Shown: positions 25,701 through 35,456, counted from the stretch's first letter. The stretch: 64,000 bases of DNA from Psychrobacter pygoscelis (GCF_004335015.1 NZ_RQRU01000005.1:124001-188000); one strand, 5' to 3'. Notes: generated by a model from the letters alone, not told the origin. Numbers and translations are program-made.

Positions 25701-28532
25701 TTATGCTGTCGCTTCAATATTCTCATTGGCAAGCTCGCGCAGTACATAGTGCAGCACGCCGCCATGGCGCACGTACACTCGCTCTTTTGGCGTTTGCAGC
25801 ATGACATTGACCTCGAAGGTCTCAGTGCTACCATCAGCTCGGGTTGCGGTGACCGTCGCTGTCGTGCTCTCACCATCGTTCAGACCGGTGATGCTCAGCA
25901 CTTCTGAGCCGTCAAGGTTGTGCGACTGGATGCTCTCACCGTCCTTAAAGGTAAGCGGAAGTACCCCCATACCGACTAAGTTTGAGCGGTGAATACGCTC
26001 AAATGACCCTGCCAATACGGCTTTGACGCCCAGTAGAATCGTACCCTTGGCTGCCCAGTCACGGCTAGATCCAGTGCCGTATTGCTCACCGCCTAAGACC
26101 ACGAGGGTGCGGCCATCTTCTTTGTATTTCATCGCCGCATCATAGATTGGCATCTCTTCGCCATCACTAAGCGTAGCCTTGTCACCTTTAAAGTAATAGG
26201 TGTAGCCGCCTTCTTTACCGTTCATCATCAAGTTTTTGATACGGATATTGGCAAAGGTACCGCGCGTCATAACAGCATCATTACCACGGCGTGAGCCATA
26301 ACTGTTGAAGTCGGCCTCCATCACCCCGCGATCCTGCAAGTACTGACCTGCAGGCGAGCTTGCATCAATGTTACCCGCTGGCGAGATATGGTCAGTGGTG
26401 ATTGAATCGCCAAATACGCCTAAGACGCGGGCATTATGGATATCTGGGATACCCTCTGGCTCCATGGTCATACCATCGAAGAACGGTGGGTTTTTGATGT
26501 AAGTTGATGCCTCACTCCACTGATAGAGCTGGCTGTCAGGCGAGCTAATAGCGTTCCACTCATCGCTACCCTCAAAGACTTCGCCGTAGTTTTTATGGAA
26601 CATATCGGCATCGATATTATTGGCGATAAGCTCGTCAATTTGCGCGCTAGTCGGCCAGATGTCTTTGAGATAGACGTCATTGCCGTCTTGGTCTTGACCG
26701 AGCGGATGCTTGGTTAGGTCGATATCGACTGTGCCTGCTAGCGCATAGGCGACGACTAAAGGCGGTGATGCTAGGTAGTTGGTCTTGACGTGAGAGTGAA
26801 TGCGACCTTCAAAGTTTCGGTTGCCAGACAGGACTGAGGCGACGACTAAGTCTTTCTCTTCGATACCTTTCTCGATGACTTCTGGCAATGGTCCTGAGTT
26901 ACCGATACAGGTGGTGCAGCCATAGCCTACGAGGTAGAAGCCTACTTTTTCTAACTCATCCATTAGCTGAGTCTTTTCAAGATAATCGGTAACGACTTTA
27001 GAGCCAGGCGCTAGCGAGGTCTTGACCCAAGGCTTGGCTTTAAGACCTTTGGCAGCGGCGTTTTTTGCGACCAGTCCTGCGCCGATCATAACCGCTGGAT
27101 TGGAAGTATTGGTACACGAGGTAATCGCCGCGATGACCACCGAGCCATCAAGCAGCTTGTGCTCTTTTTCATCGATACTGACGGTAGAATAGACGCCTTC
27201 TTCTTTGGCGACATCATCTTCGGTATCGACTTCGATAGCTGGCTCAGCAGCGAGATCATCGGCCTGAACTTGTTCACCACCTTCTTGATCAAAGCGAACT
27301 TTGCCTTTGACTTCGGTGCGGCGATCTTGCGTCATCTCAAATAGCGTATCGGTGAAGCTCTGATGCATATCGGTCAAAGCGATACGCTGATGCGGTAGCT
27401 TTGGTCCTGCCAGTGACGGCTCAACCGTCGATAGATCTAAGACTAAATTACTTGAGTACACCGCATGAGGGGTATTGGCATCGTGCCATAGTCCTTGAGC
27501 CTTGGCATAGTCTTCAACCAACTGAATTTGAGCGTCGCTGCGACCAGACAAGCGTAGATAGTCAATAGCCACTTGGTCAATCGGGAAGATACCACAGGTC
27601 GCACCATACTCAGGTGCCATGTTGGCAATCGTTGCTCGGTCAGCCAGTGGCATATTGTGTAAGCCATCGCCGTAGAACTCTACGAACTTACCAACGACGC
27701 CATGCGCTCGCAGCATCTGAACCACACGCAGCACTAAATCTGTCGCGGTAACCCCTTCTGACAACTTACCAGTTAACTCAAAACCGACCACTTGCGGAAT
27801 CAGCATCGATGATGCTTGGCCGAGCATCGCCGCTTCGGCTTCGATACCACCAACGCCCCAACCTAACACGCCGATACCATTAATCATCGTGGTGTGGCTG
27901 TCCGTACCAAATACCGTATCAGGGTAAGCCGTCAGCTCGCCGTTTTGTTCAGCGGCCATGACCACACGAGCAAGATACTCAAGGTTAACCTGATGCACGA
28001 TACCAGTCGCAGGTGGAACCACTTTGAAGTTATCAAAGGCTTGCTTGCCCCAGTGTAAGAACTCATAACGCTCATTGTTGCGTTTAAATTCGATCTTTTT
28101 ATTGAGGTCCAGCGCATCATCACGGCCATAGACATCCACTTGTACTGAGTGGTCAACGACTAGCTCGCTTGGGATAAAAGGATTAATCTGCTCGGCATTA
28201 CCGCCTAATTTGACGATAGCATCGCGCATGGCTGCCAAATCTACTACCGACGGTACACCGGTAAAATCCTGCAAAACCACACGCGCAGGCATAAAGGCAA
28301 TCTCTTGACTTGGCTCAGCAGTCGCGTCCCAATTGGCAACGGCTTCGATATGATTTTTACCCACGGACAGGCCATCGTCTTCATTGCGCAGTAAATTCTC
28401 TAGCACAATCTTCATACAAAATGGCAAATGGTTGATGTTAGAGTAGGTATCAGCAAGTTTAGGTAGGCTATAGTAAGTATGCGCCTTGCCAGCGACGGTC
28501 AAGGTATCTTTTACATTAAAAATATCACTCAT
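25701..28532 (-). CDS. acnA: Aconitate hydratase A
   Basis: AcnA converts citrate to isocitrate in the TCA cycle using a [4Fe-4S] cluster. The 943-residue protein has the AcnA/IRP N-terminus (SLPKLADTYSNINHLPFCMK), the cluster cysteines in SCTNTSN (near residue 471) and GCTTCIGNSG (near 535-545), and the C-terminal swivel domain with GGEQYGTGSSRDWAAKG. It is about 50 residues longer than E. coli AcnA because of an acidic insertion at about 405-450, between the TQDRRTEVKGKV segment and the cluster domain. It stands alone, with a terminator behind and a long non-coding leader region in front. Confidence 0.97.
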   Translation of the reverse strand: MSDIFNVKDTLTVAGKAHTYYSLPKLADTYSNINHLPFCMKIVLENLLRNEDDGLSVGKNHIEAVANWDATAEPSQEIAFMPARVVLQDFTGVPSVVDLAAMRDAIVKLGGNAEQINPFIPSELVVDHSVQVDVYGRDDALDLNKKIEFKRNNERYEFLHWGKQAFDNFKVVPPATGIVHQVNLEYLARVVMAAEQNGELTAYPDTVFGTDSHTTMINGIGVLGWGVGGIEAEAAMLGQASSMLIPQVVGFELTGKLSEGVTATDLVLRVVQMLRAHGVVGKFVEFYGDGLHNMPLADRATIANMAPEYGATCGIFPIDQVAIDYLRLSGRSDAQIQLVEDYAKAQGLWHDANTPHAVYSSNLVLDLSTVEPSLAGPKLPHQRIALTDMHQSFTDTLFEMTQDRRTEVKGKVRFDQEGGEQVQADDLAAEPAIEVDTEDDVAKEEGVYSTVSIDEKEHKLLDGSVVIAAITSCTNTSNPAVMIGAGLVAKNAAAKGLKAKPWVKTSLAPGSKVVTDYLEKTQLMDELEKVGFYLVGYGCTTCIGNSGPLPEVIEKGIEEKDLVVASVLSGNRNFEGRIHSHVKTNYLASPPLVVAYALAGTVDIDLTKHPLGQDQDGNDVYLKDIWPTSAQIDELIANNIDADMFHKNYGEVFEGSDEWNAISSPDSQLYQWSEASTYIKNPPFFDGMTMEPEGIPDIHNARVLGVFGDSITTDHISPAGNIDASSPAGQYLQDRGVMEADFNSYGSRRGNDAVMTRGTFANIRIKNLMMNGKEGGYTYYFKGDKATLSDGEEMPIYDAAMKYKEDGRTLVVLGGEQYGTGSSRDWAAKGTILLGVKAVLAGSFERIHRSNLVGMGVLPLTFKDGESIQSHNLDGSEVLSITGLNDGESTTATVTATRADGSTETFEVNVMLQTPKERVYVRHGGVLHYVLRELANENIEATA

Positions 28533-29224
28533 ATTGGCTTCCTTATCTGTTGTTATGTAAGGTGGCTAAGTTTGGTTAGACGGTGATTGAGCTGTTATTA
28601 AGTTGCTATTAACTTGAGAAATTAACGCCGGTAAGCTTGAAAACTAAAAAGTACTAATAACTTATGGATAGCTTAGGCTGAAAATAATGGCTATTTAGCA
28701 GTAAAGTCGCTGTTAAATAATATGGATCGCTATTTATAGCTATTGATAAAAGAAACTGCACTGGCAAAAAGGTAAAAACGTATTGAAACGTCAAGAGTCA
28801 CCAAAAAACTCTGTCGTTTAATTTAGAAAATTGTCGTTATCGTCTTTTCTATAACTTTTTATAATGAGGAATAGTGCAAAGCTACCGAACGGCTCTAAAT
28901 TGGGTCTCGTGACTGACCAATGCCTCTGACTATTAATTTAACCCACATTCATTGATTTAATCTGCATTCATTAAAGCCAGTCGCACGACAGCCTTATTGT
29001 TACATCGACTAAAACTTGTTATATCTACTAAAATAGTCTGTTTCAGACTACTAACATAACAAAAGCACACCGAATTGTTAAGGTCGGCGGGTAGTTAATA
29101 CGTGGGGAAATCGTAACTTTGACCCTTTTAGCGTACCTAATTGAGAAGTGCGATCTACCCTATCGTCAATCCTATTGAGTAAGACAAAAAGCAGCCGGTA
29201 TAAATTTACTGGCTAGCAGTAAGG
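28533..29224. other. Long intergenic region upstream of acnA
   Basis: About 690 bases without a supported gene. The left part should hold the acnA promoter (minus strand); no clear hexamer pair or operator could be assigned. The right end holds the terminator of the DUF3025 gene. Confidence 0.5.
29186..29216 (-). terminator. Terminator of the DUF3025 gene
   Basis: On the minus strand AGCCAGTAAATTTATACCGGCT forms a hairpin followed by GCTTTTTG. The stem is imperfect. Confidence 0.6.
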
Positions 29225-30178
29225 CTAATTTTGGCGACGACGTCCTGAGCGAAAGACAAATTTATCTTCATAAAATTCAGGATCTTGATTGTCCGGCCAA
29301 AAATGTGGCACACCCAATATCGGTAGTGGCGAGAAGGCTCGCGGCGTCACCGACTCATCTTGTAATAACTCGTCCAATCTTGCCGCTAGCTCAGTATCCA
29401 AGTGGGCCATGCGCTCTGCTATTGGTAATTCAAAAAAGTCTGGTTCAACACTTATAATAAGCGTATGCGCGCACAGCGGCTTGCGGGGGCTGATAAGCTG
29501 CTCAAGCAAGGCATGACCAAAGATATATACCGCGGCTTGAGCGGACTTATTGGGCTGTAGTGGGTTGTCCCAATAAGCCCGCGCTGATACCAAGCAACCT
29601 TGCCAGTTGAACGCTGCTAGCGCCTCACCGATACTGGGCTTAGCCGTCACCAAAATCGCGCCGTTTTCATCAAATACGGTAATGGTATCTCGGACGCGAC
29701 CACGCATGCCAGAGATACCTTGCTCATCGATAGCCTGAGCTTGATAGCGATTAAGCAGCGCTTTACTCTTGGGAAAGGTCAGCCAAATACTGCCATTAAA
29801 TAGATCATGGAAGTTATCACGAGTCGGCACACCACCTGATCTTGCAATAAAGGTCTCGTAGGCCATACCCTCGGGTAAATCGTCCTGCGGAACAAACCGT
29901 AACGCCTGCCCTCGACCTGTCGCAAAGCGCCGCGTTTTATCGGCTAAGGTGTACTGACTAGCAGCTAATTTATCCCGCCAACTATTTAGATGGTGCGCGA
30001 TGCTAGGGACCGCACTATCATCTCCCGGCTGATTGCTTGTCTCCTTAACGAGTAACCCTCGGATAGCTAAGTGCTGGAGCCAAGGCGCTTGCCAATCTAC
30101 TTGAGATAAGGGGGAGTTATCATTGAACTGGCGAGCAAGACTGGTATCAAGATGGGTGTTTGCTTGAGAGTGTGTCAT
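29225..30178 (-). CDS. DUF3025 family protein
   Basis: A 317-residue soluble protein. The pattern FVPQDDLPEGMAYETFIARS, then GGVPTRDNFHDLFNGSIWL and FPKSKALLNRYQA, is the hallmark of DUF3025 proteins, whose function is unknown. It continues with conserved DENGAIL and GHALLEQL patterns and ends in a basic tail. The length is normal. It is a single-gene unit, divergent from the YdjM-like gene across about 225 bp. Confidence 0.88.
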   Translation of the reverse strand: MTHSQANTHLDTSLARQFNDNSPLSQVDWQAPWLQHLAIRGLLVKETSNQPGDDSAVPSIAHHLNSWRDKLAASQYTLADKTRRFATGRGQALRFVPQDDLPEGMAYETFIARSGGVPTRDNFHDLFNGSIWLTFPKSKALLNRYQAQAIDEQGISGMRGRVRDTITVFDENGAILVTAKPSIGEALAAFNWQGCLVSARAYWDNPLQPNKSAQAAVYIFGHALLEQLISPRKPLCAHTLIISVEPDFFELPIAERMAHLDTELAARLDELLQDESVTPRAFSPLPILGVPHFWPDNQDPEFYEDKFVFRSGRRRQN

Positions 30179-30404
30179 AGATACTGATAGGTGTGGTTAT
30201 AAAATAGCGAGAAATAAGGAAATAGTTAAGCAAATAGCTAAAACGATTCGTAATGTTAACCCCTTTAGCCAAGACGCAGCCGCTCTGGAAACTTAACTCA
30301 TGCTATTATAGGGCGTTTTCGAGCGCAGCAAAAACAATATCACAGTCGCTACTGTGCAACGTCGCTGAGCTAAGTAGATAGGGCAATAGATATGGTAAAA
30401 CGAC

Positions 30405-31133
30405 ATGGCAAATTTTAAAACCCATCTGAGCGGGGGCTTTGTCGTCAGTGGTATCTTAGGGATAGTCGGCTATAAAGCTGGACTCTTAGGAGGCCATGAG
30501 TTTCTTATTTGTGTGGCGCTCGGTACTATCGGCGGCTTACTGCCCGATATCGACTCGGATAACTCCACCCCGATTAAGCTGGGCTTTGATGTGGCCTCGT
30601 TGATGGTCGCTTTTAGTCTAGTGATGCACTGGCGTAGCGAGCTGTCCTTACTGTCGCTAATTGCCTTATGGCTGGCAGGGTATGGCTTCATGCGCTACGG
30701 TATCTTTTATCTATTTACCAAGATTACCGTGCACCGCGGCATTATCCATTCCATCCCCTATATGGCGGTACTGGCTTTAGGTCTGGTGAGTTTAAATTAT
30801 TATTTTATGGATACGCCAGCGACGACCAGCTGGTTTTACGGCCTGTTTCTCTTCATTGGGGCGATGGTGCACTTGGGGCTTGATGAGGCCTATAGCGTGG
30901 ACTTATTAAACCACCGAATGAAGCGCTCTTCTGGCACGGCCATGAAGCTGTACCGCGACCGTGAGCGCTACTGGTACGTGTTACTTTACGCGCTGATTGC
31001 CATGGCTATCTTTATCGCGCCACCGTTTGCGCCATTTTGGAATAAGCTGACCGACCCCATTACTTGGCTCATTCTTAAAGATGGGCTACTGCCTAGCCAG
31101 ATATTTGCCAGTCTCACTTCAACACTGAATTAA
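30405..31133 (+). CDS. YdjM/DUF457-type membrane-bound metal-dependent hydrolase
   Basis: A 242-residue inner-membrane protein with about six spans. Family motifs are the N-terminal H-x-x-x-G-G (FKTHLSGGF), GGLLPDIDSDNS with paired aspartates, HRGIIHS, and HLGLDEAYSVDLLNH. These His and Asp residues form the proposed metal site of the LexA-regulated YdjM/YfhO-like DUF457 hydrolases; the substrate is not known. It is followed within about 20 bases by ychJ, so they are probably co-transcribed. No LexA box was found upstream. Confidence 0.85.
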   Translation: MANFKTHLSGGFVVSGILGIVGYKAGLLGGHEFLICVALGTIGGLLPDIDSDNSTPIKLGFDVASLMVAFSLVMHWRSELSLLSLIALWLAGYGFMRYGIFYLFTKITVHRGIIHSIPYMAVLALGLVSLNYYFMDTPATTSWFYGLFLFIGAMVHLGLDEAYSVDLLNHRMKRSSGTAMKLYRDRERYWYVLLYALIAMAIFIAPPFAPFWNKLTDPITWLILKDGLLPSQIFASLTSTLN

Positions 31134-31152
31134 CTTGATACCTGAGCCTTTT

Positions 31153-31683
31153 ATGAATTCAACTGCTTGTCCTTGCCGAGTGTCACCGAATACTGACTCT
31201 TCAGCAGCGCCAATGACTTATAAAGCGTGCTGCCAACCGTTTCATGAGGGTGAGCGCTGCGCCAATAATGCCGAGACCCTTATGCGCTCTCGTTATTCGG
31301 CTTTTGTCTTAACGCCTACTGATATAGAGCTGGCTGATTATATCGTAGCGACGACCTTGCCAGCGCAGCAAAGGCTATTAGATAAGTCAGCGATTGAAGC
31401 GTGGGCAAAGGACACAGATTGGGCTGGGCTTGAGGTGGTAAAGCACACGCCAAAGCTAGGCCGTCGCCACGCGCAGGTTGAGTTTAAAGCCTATTTTAAT
31501 TCAGAGGCAGGCTTAGCGGTGCACCATGAGCTGTCTACCTTTGTTAAAGTACAGGATGCCTCTAAAGACGGCCAAACAAAATGGTATTTTATTGACCCCA
31601 ATGTCGCTACGACGATGTCGCAAAAGCAGCCATGTCTTTGCGGCTCGGGGGAGAGGTTTAAGCGGTGTTGTGGTCGCTTCTAA
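31153..31683 (+). CDS. ychJ: YchJ family protein (SEC-C metal-binding motif)
   Basis: A 176-residue protein with a CPC...CC motif near the N-terminus (ACPC ... ACCQPFHEG), the family core AETLMRSRYSAFVL, and a C-terminal SEC-C zinc motif (CLCGSGERFKRCC). YchJ (UPF0225) function is unknown; SEC-C motifs bind zinc and often nucleic-acid or ribosome partners. I use the ATG at 31153; a TTG at 31135 is also in frame. The stop overlaps that of the convergent yafJ by four bases. Confidence 0.92.
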   Translation: MNSTACPCRVSPNTDSSAAPMTYKACCQPFHEGERCANNAETLMRSRYSAFVLTPTDIELADYIVATTLPAQQRLLDKSAIEAWAKDTDWAGLEVVKHTPKLGRRHAQVEFKAYFNSEAGLAVHHELSTFVKVQDASKDGQTKWYFIDPNVATTMSQKQPCLCGSGERFKRCCGRF

Positions 31684-32615
31684 ACACTAGCCCCAACCTG
31701 CCTAGCAATTGCCACGCCTTCTTCAATGGTCAGGTACTTCTTCAGACTCGGTCTATCCTGATGAATAATCGCTCCATCCTTAAAGATGACACACTCATTA
31801 ACCGCGAGCTGCTGCCAATTTTCATTCTCGGTTAATGGAATAGTAACCAAAATAGTCACGCGGTCATCGTCACTGGTGACATCACTAAAGTTAATCGCCA
31901 AATCATTATCAGCAAGCCTAGCCTCACCAAATGGCGCTTGGCGCGTGAGGTAAAACAGCAAACTGCCAGCATAGGCCAATTGCCAATCACCATTGGATAA
32001 TAAGCAATTAAAAAGGCCATTGGCCGCTAGATAGCGACACTGGGCGGTCAAAAAGGCAAATAACGTCTCATCATCAGGACGACGCTTAAAGGTGGATTTG
32101 AGCCGATTAATCAGGTAACAAAACGCCATCTCAGAGTCCGTACTGCCCACTGGCTGACAGTGCTCAGCGTTGCCATTGTCTTGCAGACGCTGACAGCGGC
32201 GAACAAAGCTGTCATTCATCTGACCGTTATGGGCAAACACCCACTCCTCACCCCAGACTTCACGCACGAACGGATGGGTATTGGCAAGGCAATTTTGCCC
32301 TTGGGTGGCTTTACGGATATGAGCGATGACATTCATCGCTTTGATTGGATAGTTATTGATGAGGTCGGCGACCGGTGATAAATGACTGGGCTTATTATCA
32401 TGAAACAGCCGTAGACCCGTCACTGCCGTAGTAGCCGCTGCCAAGCAGCCCGTACTAGACGGACTGCTACTAGACGGACAGATACTGCGCTCAAAAAAGG
32501 CAATACCAAAGCCGTCTTCATGATGATCCGTCATACCGCCGCGTTGACGAAAGCCTGCAAAGCTAAAACCGATATCCGTAGGGGTATTGGCATTCATGCC
32601 GAGTAGTTGACACAT
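31680..32615 (-). CDS. yafJ: Class II glutamine amidotransferase, YafJ type
   Basis: A 311-residue single-domain Ntn hydrolase. The catalytic cysteine is residue 2 (MCQLLGMN), exposed after removal of the initiator Met; family patterns GFRQRGGMTDHHEDGFGIAFF, VIAHIRKAT and HNGQMNDS (glutamine and oxyanion residues) are intact. E. coli YafJ is the named homologue; its acceptor is not defined. A 20-residue Ser/Ala-rich insertion follows FFERS. It is followed upstream by a DUF2007 gene on the same strand with no gap, so the two are one unit. Confidence 0.92.
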   Translation of the reverse strand: MCQLLGMNANTPTDIGFSFAGFRQRGGMTDHHEDGFGIAFFERSICPSSSSPSSTGCLAAATTAVTGLRLFHDNKPSHLSPVADLINNYPIKAMNVIAHIRKATQGQNCLANTHPFVREVWGEEWVFAHNGQMNDSFVRRCQRLQDNGNAEHCQPVGSTDSEMAFCYLINRLKSTFKRRPDDETLFAFLTAQCRYLAANGLFNCLLSNGDWQLAYAGSLLFYLTRQAPFGEARLADNDLAINFSDVTSDDDRVTILVTIPLTENENWQQLAVNECVIFKDGAIIHQDRPSLKKYLTIEEGVAIARQVGASV

Positions 32616-32873
32616 TTATTTCTCACTATCTTGTTCGTTATGGCTAGCTGCGCCTTCATTATCCACTTTTATACTGTCTAAAATACGCCGCGCCTGATCC
32701 AGCTCATTCTTTTGTACCCACAGCACTGCGCCAGAATTCATACCGGGGATGCCACTGAGCGCTTGCAGCGATACGGTTAGACCATTATTACGCAGTAGCC
32801 CAGCGTGCAGCTCTCCTTGGATATTGGTGTCGTAGCGCGCCAGCTTATGCCAGTTGTCTATTTGATTCGTCAT
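32616..32873 (-). CDS. DUF2007 domain protein
   Basis: An 85-residue protein. The pattern of one strand with an IQGELHAGLLRNNG helix, then an aliphatic VLWVQKNELDQARRIL stretch, fits DUF2007 (putative signal-transducing protein, ferredoxin-like fold). It abuts yafJ exactly and lies 33 bp downstream of the homoserine kinase gene, so thrB-DUF2007-yafJ are probably one operon. The C-terminal 17 residues are polar. Confidence 0.85.
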   Translation of the reverse strand: MTNQIDNWHKLARYDTNIQGELHAGLLRNNGLTVSLQALSGIPGMNSGAVLWVQKNELDQARRILDSIKVDNEGAASHNEQDSEK

Positions 32874-32906
32874 GGTAATCTCCTTGGAGGTATAAGGCTT
32901 ATTCCT

Positions 32907-34160
32907 TTATTCCTTTGAATACTCATAAGTAAAGAACCCCGCTGACCATTCAATCTTACCCAATTGATAGCGATTAATAATGAAATCGTCTGGATAATCT
33001 TTAAAGCCTTCCTGCGTTTTCAGATAGTCGATAGCAGCGTTGGCGTCTTGTTCGGTAGCAAATATGCCGCAATTCTTCACGTTTTCATAATCTTCTTTAT
33101 CGGTGTCCTTATCACGGAAGTGCTCAAGTAAATAAACATACTGCGTTGAATCTCGCAACTTTTCTACTCGGCTCCAATGATAGGAGGCCAAACGCTTCAT
33201 TAGATCAGGGTTTTTGACCATAATGTTATCACCAGTACGGCCTTGCTCACGATTGTAATAAATGACGTTGAGACGCAGCAGCCAAAAGGTCACTGCTGCC
33301 ATCGCTAGCATAACAGGTAAAGCGTGTTGCTCAGCTTCGGTTAACGAGCGCTCGCTGTTGTAGCCATCGAGGAACGCTTGCATTTTCTCAGTATCAAAAT
33401 TTACCGTCTCCCCATCTTCAGCGTCGCCCCATGTAGTACAGAAATCATTGATGGTAATGGCGATGTCCATAACGTAGTGCTCAGCACTGACTTCAGTGAA
33501 GTCGAGCAATCCGCTCAGCTGCTCTTTGCCGTCCGCTAGATCCCACAGCGTATTGTCAGCGAACATATCTAGATGGCATAGGCCTTTGGGCAAGCTGTCT
33601 AGAGGTAGCTCCTCATAAGCCTGCCAGATATCGCGCATAAGGCGAGCTTCATCACCCGGCATAAACTGAATTTCGCGGTCACGAACCTTATCCCACGGAT
33701 AAAGCGGCACACCGTAGTCTTCAGCTGGCGTTAGACCCTGTAAGGTGTTATGTAGTACTGCTAAGGCCTCCCCCATGGTGTGACACATGTGCGGCGTGGT
33801 ATTGGCCGGATGCGTACCTGATAGGCAGGGTACGAGGGTAATGGCTTTATTGTCGTAATAGACAAGGTAGGCATCTTTGTCATCTTTTTTTGCTGACTTT
33901 TTGGCAAGGGGCGCCGCCACGGGCAACTTACCATTAAGCTGATTTAATATAGCAGCCATCTTTGCGATGTCTTCTGGTGGCCGCTCCTCAAATAGTGTAA
34001 ACACGTACGAGTAGCTGCCCTCCTTATCGTCCGTGGTCTGGATAAACCAGTTGGAGTTTTTAATTCCTTGGGTAATGGGTACGGCTTTGGCGAATGAGAC
34101 GCCAAACGCGTGACAAAAAGTGGTGAACTGGTCTTCAGTTAAGTGGGTATAGACGGACAT
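32907..34160 (-). CDS. thrB: Homoserine kinase (APH type) with extra C-terminal domain
   Basis: ThrB phosphorylates homoserine on the way to threonine. The first ~325 residues are the aminoglycoside-phosphotransferase-like homoserine kinase of Pseudomonas and Acinetobacter: MSVYTHLTEDQFTTF, the nucleotide region QGIKNSNWFI, the catalytic loop CHLDMFADNTL and metal site LLDFTEVSAEHYVMDIAI. Such enzymes normally end near residue 320. Here about 80 more residues follow, from YVYLLEHFRDKDTD to TYEYSKE, with NCGIFATEQDANAAIDYLKT and GFKDYPDDFIINRYQL. This resembles DUF7336, a small domain of unknown role, as I remember it. A Lys/Asp-rich loop is also inserted near residue 100. Confidence 0.9.
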   Translation of the reverse strand: MSVYTHLTEDQFTTFCHAFGVSFAKAVPITQGIKNSNWFIQTTDDKEGSYSYVFTLFEERPPEDIAKMAAILNQLNGKLPVAAPLAKKSAKKDDKDAYLVYYDNKAITLVPCLSGTHPANTTPHMCHTMGEALAVLHNTLQGLTPAEDYGVPLYPWDKVRDREIQFMPGDEARLMRDIWQAYEELPLDSLPKGLCHLDMFADNTLWDLADGKEQLSGLLDFTEVSAEHYVMDIAITINDFCTTWGDAEDGETVNFDTEKMQAFLDGYNSERSLTEAEQHALPVMLAMAAVTFWLLRLNVIYYNREQGRTGDNIMVKNPDLMKRLASYHWSRVEKLRDSTQYVYLLEHFRDKDTDKEDYENVKNCGIFATEQDANAAIDYLKTQEGFKDYPDDFIINRYQLGKIEWSAGFFTYEYSKE

Positions 34161-34384
34161 AGCGGCTCTCTTGGATAACGGGCTTAAAGTATTAAGACTA
34201 TATTATGCTGCCATTATACCGAAAAGCGAGTCACTGACACCTAGCGAGTTGGCATGAGGGTATTTTGTTTGGATATTTGGGGTTTTGTGGAGAAAAGAGT
34301 TATAAGTAATGAGCGTTTAACTTGGGGATTAAAATGACAAATCTTAATCACGGTAACTCTACATAGGAGCAAGATATTACCGCT

Positions 34385-34530
34385 AGCCTTGACTGAAGCG
34401 GTATCCTGTGCGGCTGAGCGAGCTGTGGTCACTGGCCTAAGGGCAGTCTCGCGGATGCAGGAATGCCATTAGGGCATAGTGACCGCCGCGCTCAGGCGGG
34501 CAGATACAAGCAAAAGGCAAGATTGGCTGC
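34385..34530 (+). repeat. Dispersed intergenic repeat, copy D
   Basis: It runs from TAGCCTTGACTGAAGCGG and GTATCCTG through GGGCAGTCTCGCGGATGCAG and GAATGCC to CAGATACAAGC and GATTGGCTGC. The arms GCTGAGCGAGCTGTGGTCACT and AGTGACCGCCGCGCTCAG pair with few mismatches, although the bases differ from those of copy C; this suggests compensatory change that keeps the stem. Confidence 0.87.
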
Positions 34531-34610
34531 TATGACTCACTAAGGGTAAGATGGCTTACTAGGCAAAACAGCAGTAAATAACAATTAAAGAAAATATGGT
34601 GGGGGTTTTT

Positions 34611-34619
34611 TGCTAAAAT
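34611..34619 (+). promoter_or_regulatory. Extended -10 element upstream of hisF
   Basis: TGCTAAAAT matches a TGn-TAAAAT extended -10, about 50 bp before the hisF start. There is no clear -35. Confidence 0.45.
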
Positions 34620-34670
34620 GCGACGATAAGTGTAAGCAACTACTGATAGATTCGAGTAAAAGGTGATGCG

Positions 34671-35456
34671 ATGTTAGCGAAGCGAATTATTCCATGTTTG
34701 GATGTGGACAATGGCCGAGTGGTCAAAGGTGTGCAGTTTGTCGACATTCGCGATGCAGGTGACCCTGTAGAAGTCGCCCAACGCTATAATGAGCAGGGCG
34801 CGGACGAGATTACCTTTTTGGACATTACCGCGACCCATCATGGTCGCGAGACTACCTATCATACGGTTGAGCGCATGGCCGATACCGTGTTTGTGCCGTT
34901 GACCGTTGGCGGCGGTGTGCGCACTGTGGGGGATATTCGCAATCTGCTCAATGCTGGCGCTGATAAAGTAGCGATTAACTCAGCAGCGGTGTTTACCCCT
35001 GAGTTTGTTGGCGAAGCGGCGCAGAAGTTTGGCAGTCAGTGTATTGTAGTAGCGATTGATGCCAAGCAAGTCGAGGATAGCATTGATAGTGATGGCAACA
35101 GCCAACCCAGATGGGAGATATTCACCCACGGCGGTCGTAAGCCTACAGGCATTGATGCGGTAGCTTGGGCCTCAAAAATGGCGGCTCTTGGCGCGGGTGA
35201 ATTGCTCGTCACTTCAATGGACGGCGATGGCACCAAAAAAGGCTATGATATTGCGCTGATGAAGGCGATCACTAGCGCGGTGAATGTACCGGTCATTGCC
35301 TCTGGCGGTGTGGGCAATTTGCAGCATTTGGCGGATGGTATATTAGAAGGCGGCGTGGATGCCGTACTGGCAGCGAGTATTTTTCATTTTGGTGAATATA
35401 CGGTAGCAGAGGCAAAGCGCTTTATGGCAGCGCAAGGTATAGAGATGCGGCTGTAA
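34671..35456 (+). CDS. hisF: Imidazole glycerol phosphate synthase, cyclase subunit
   Basis: HisF closes the imidazole ring in histidine synthesis with ammonia from HisH. The 261-residue TIM barrel shows [20 protein letters not shown], the catalytic Asp in [19 protein letters not shown] and the second catalytic Asp in [13 protein letters not shown], then IASGGVG. AAGGTGATG precedes the start. A small insertion (about residues 137-145) differs from E. coli. Other his genes are not adjacent; ribH follows 90 bp later. Confidence 0.97.
   Translation: MLAKRIIPCLDVDNGRVVKGVQFVDIRDAGDPVEVAQRYNEQGADEITFLDITATHHGRETTYHTVERMADTVFVPLTVGGGVRTVGDIRNLLNAGADKVAINSAAVFTPEFVGEAAQKFGSQCIVVAIDAKQVEDSIDSDGNSQPRWEIFTHGGRKPTGIDAVAWASKMAALGAGELLVTSMDGDGTKKGYDIALMKAITSAVNVPVIASGGVGNLQHLADGILEGGVDAVLAASIFHFGEYTVAEAKRFMAAQGIEMRL

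Larger units (their letters stand above)
34161..34670. other. Intergenic region between thrB and hisF
   Basis: No gene is supported. The middle is occupied by copy D of the dispersed repeat (34385-34530); the right end holds an extended -10 element for hisF. Confidence 0.6.

Noticed and set aside
6161..34530. Idea that the dispersed repeats are integron attC sites
   Set aside because: They have long imperfect palindromes, but lack the conserved RYYYAAC/GTTRRRY core ends, and the genes around them are normal chromosomal genes in mixed orientation.
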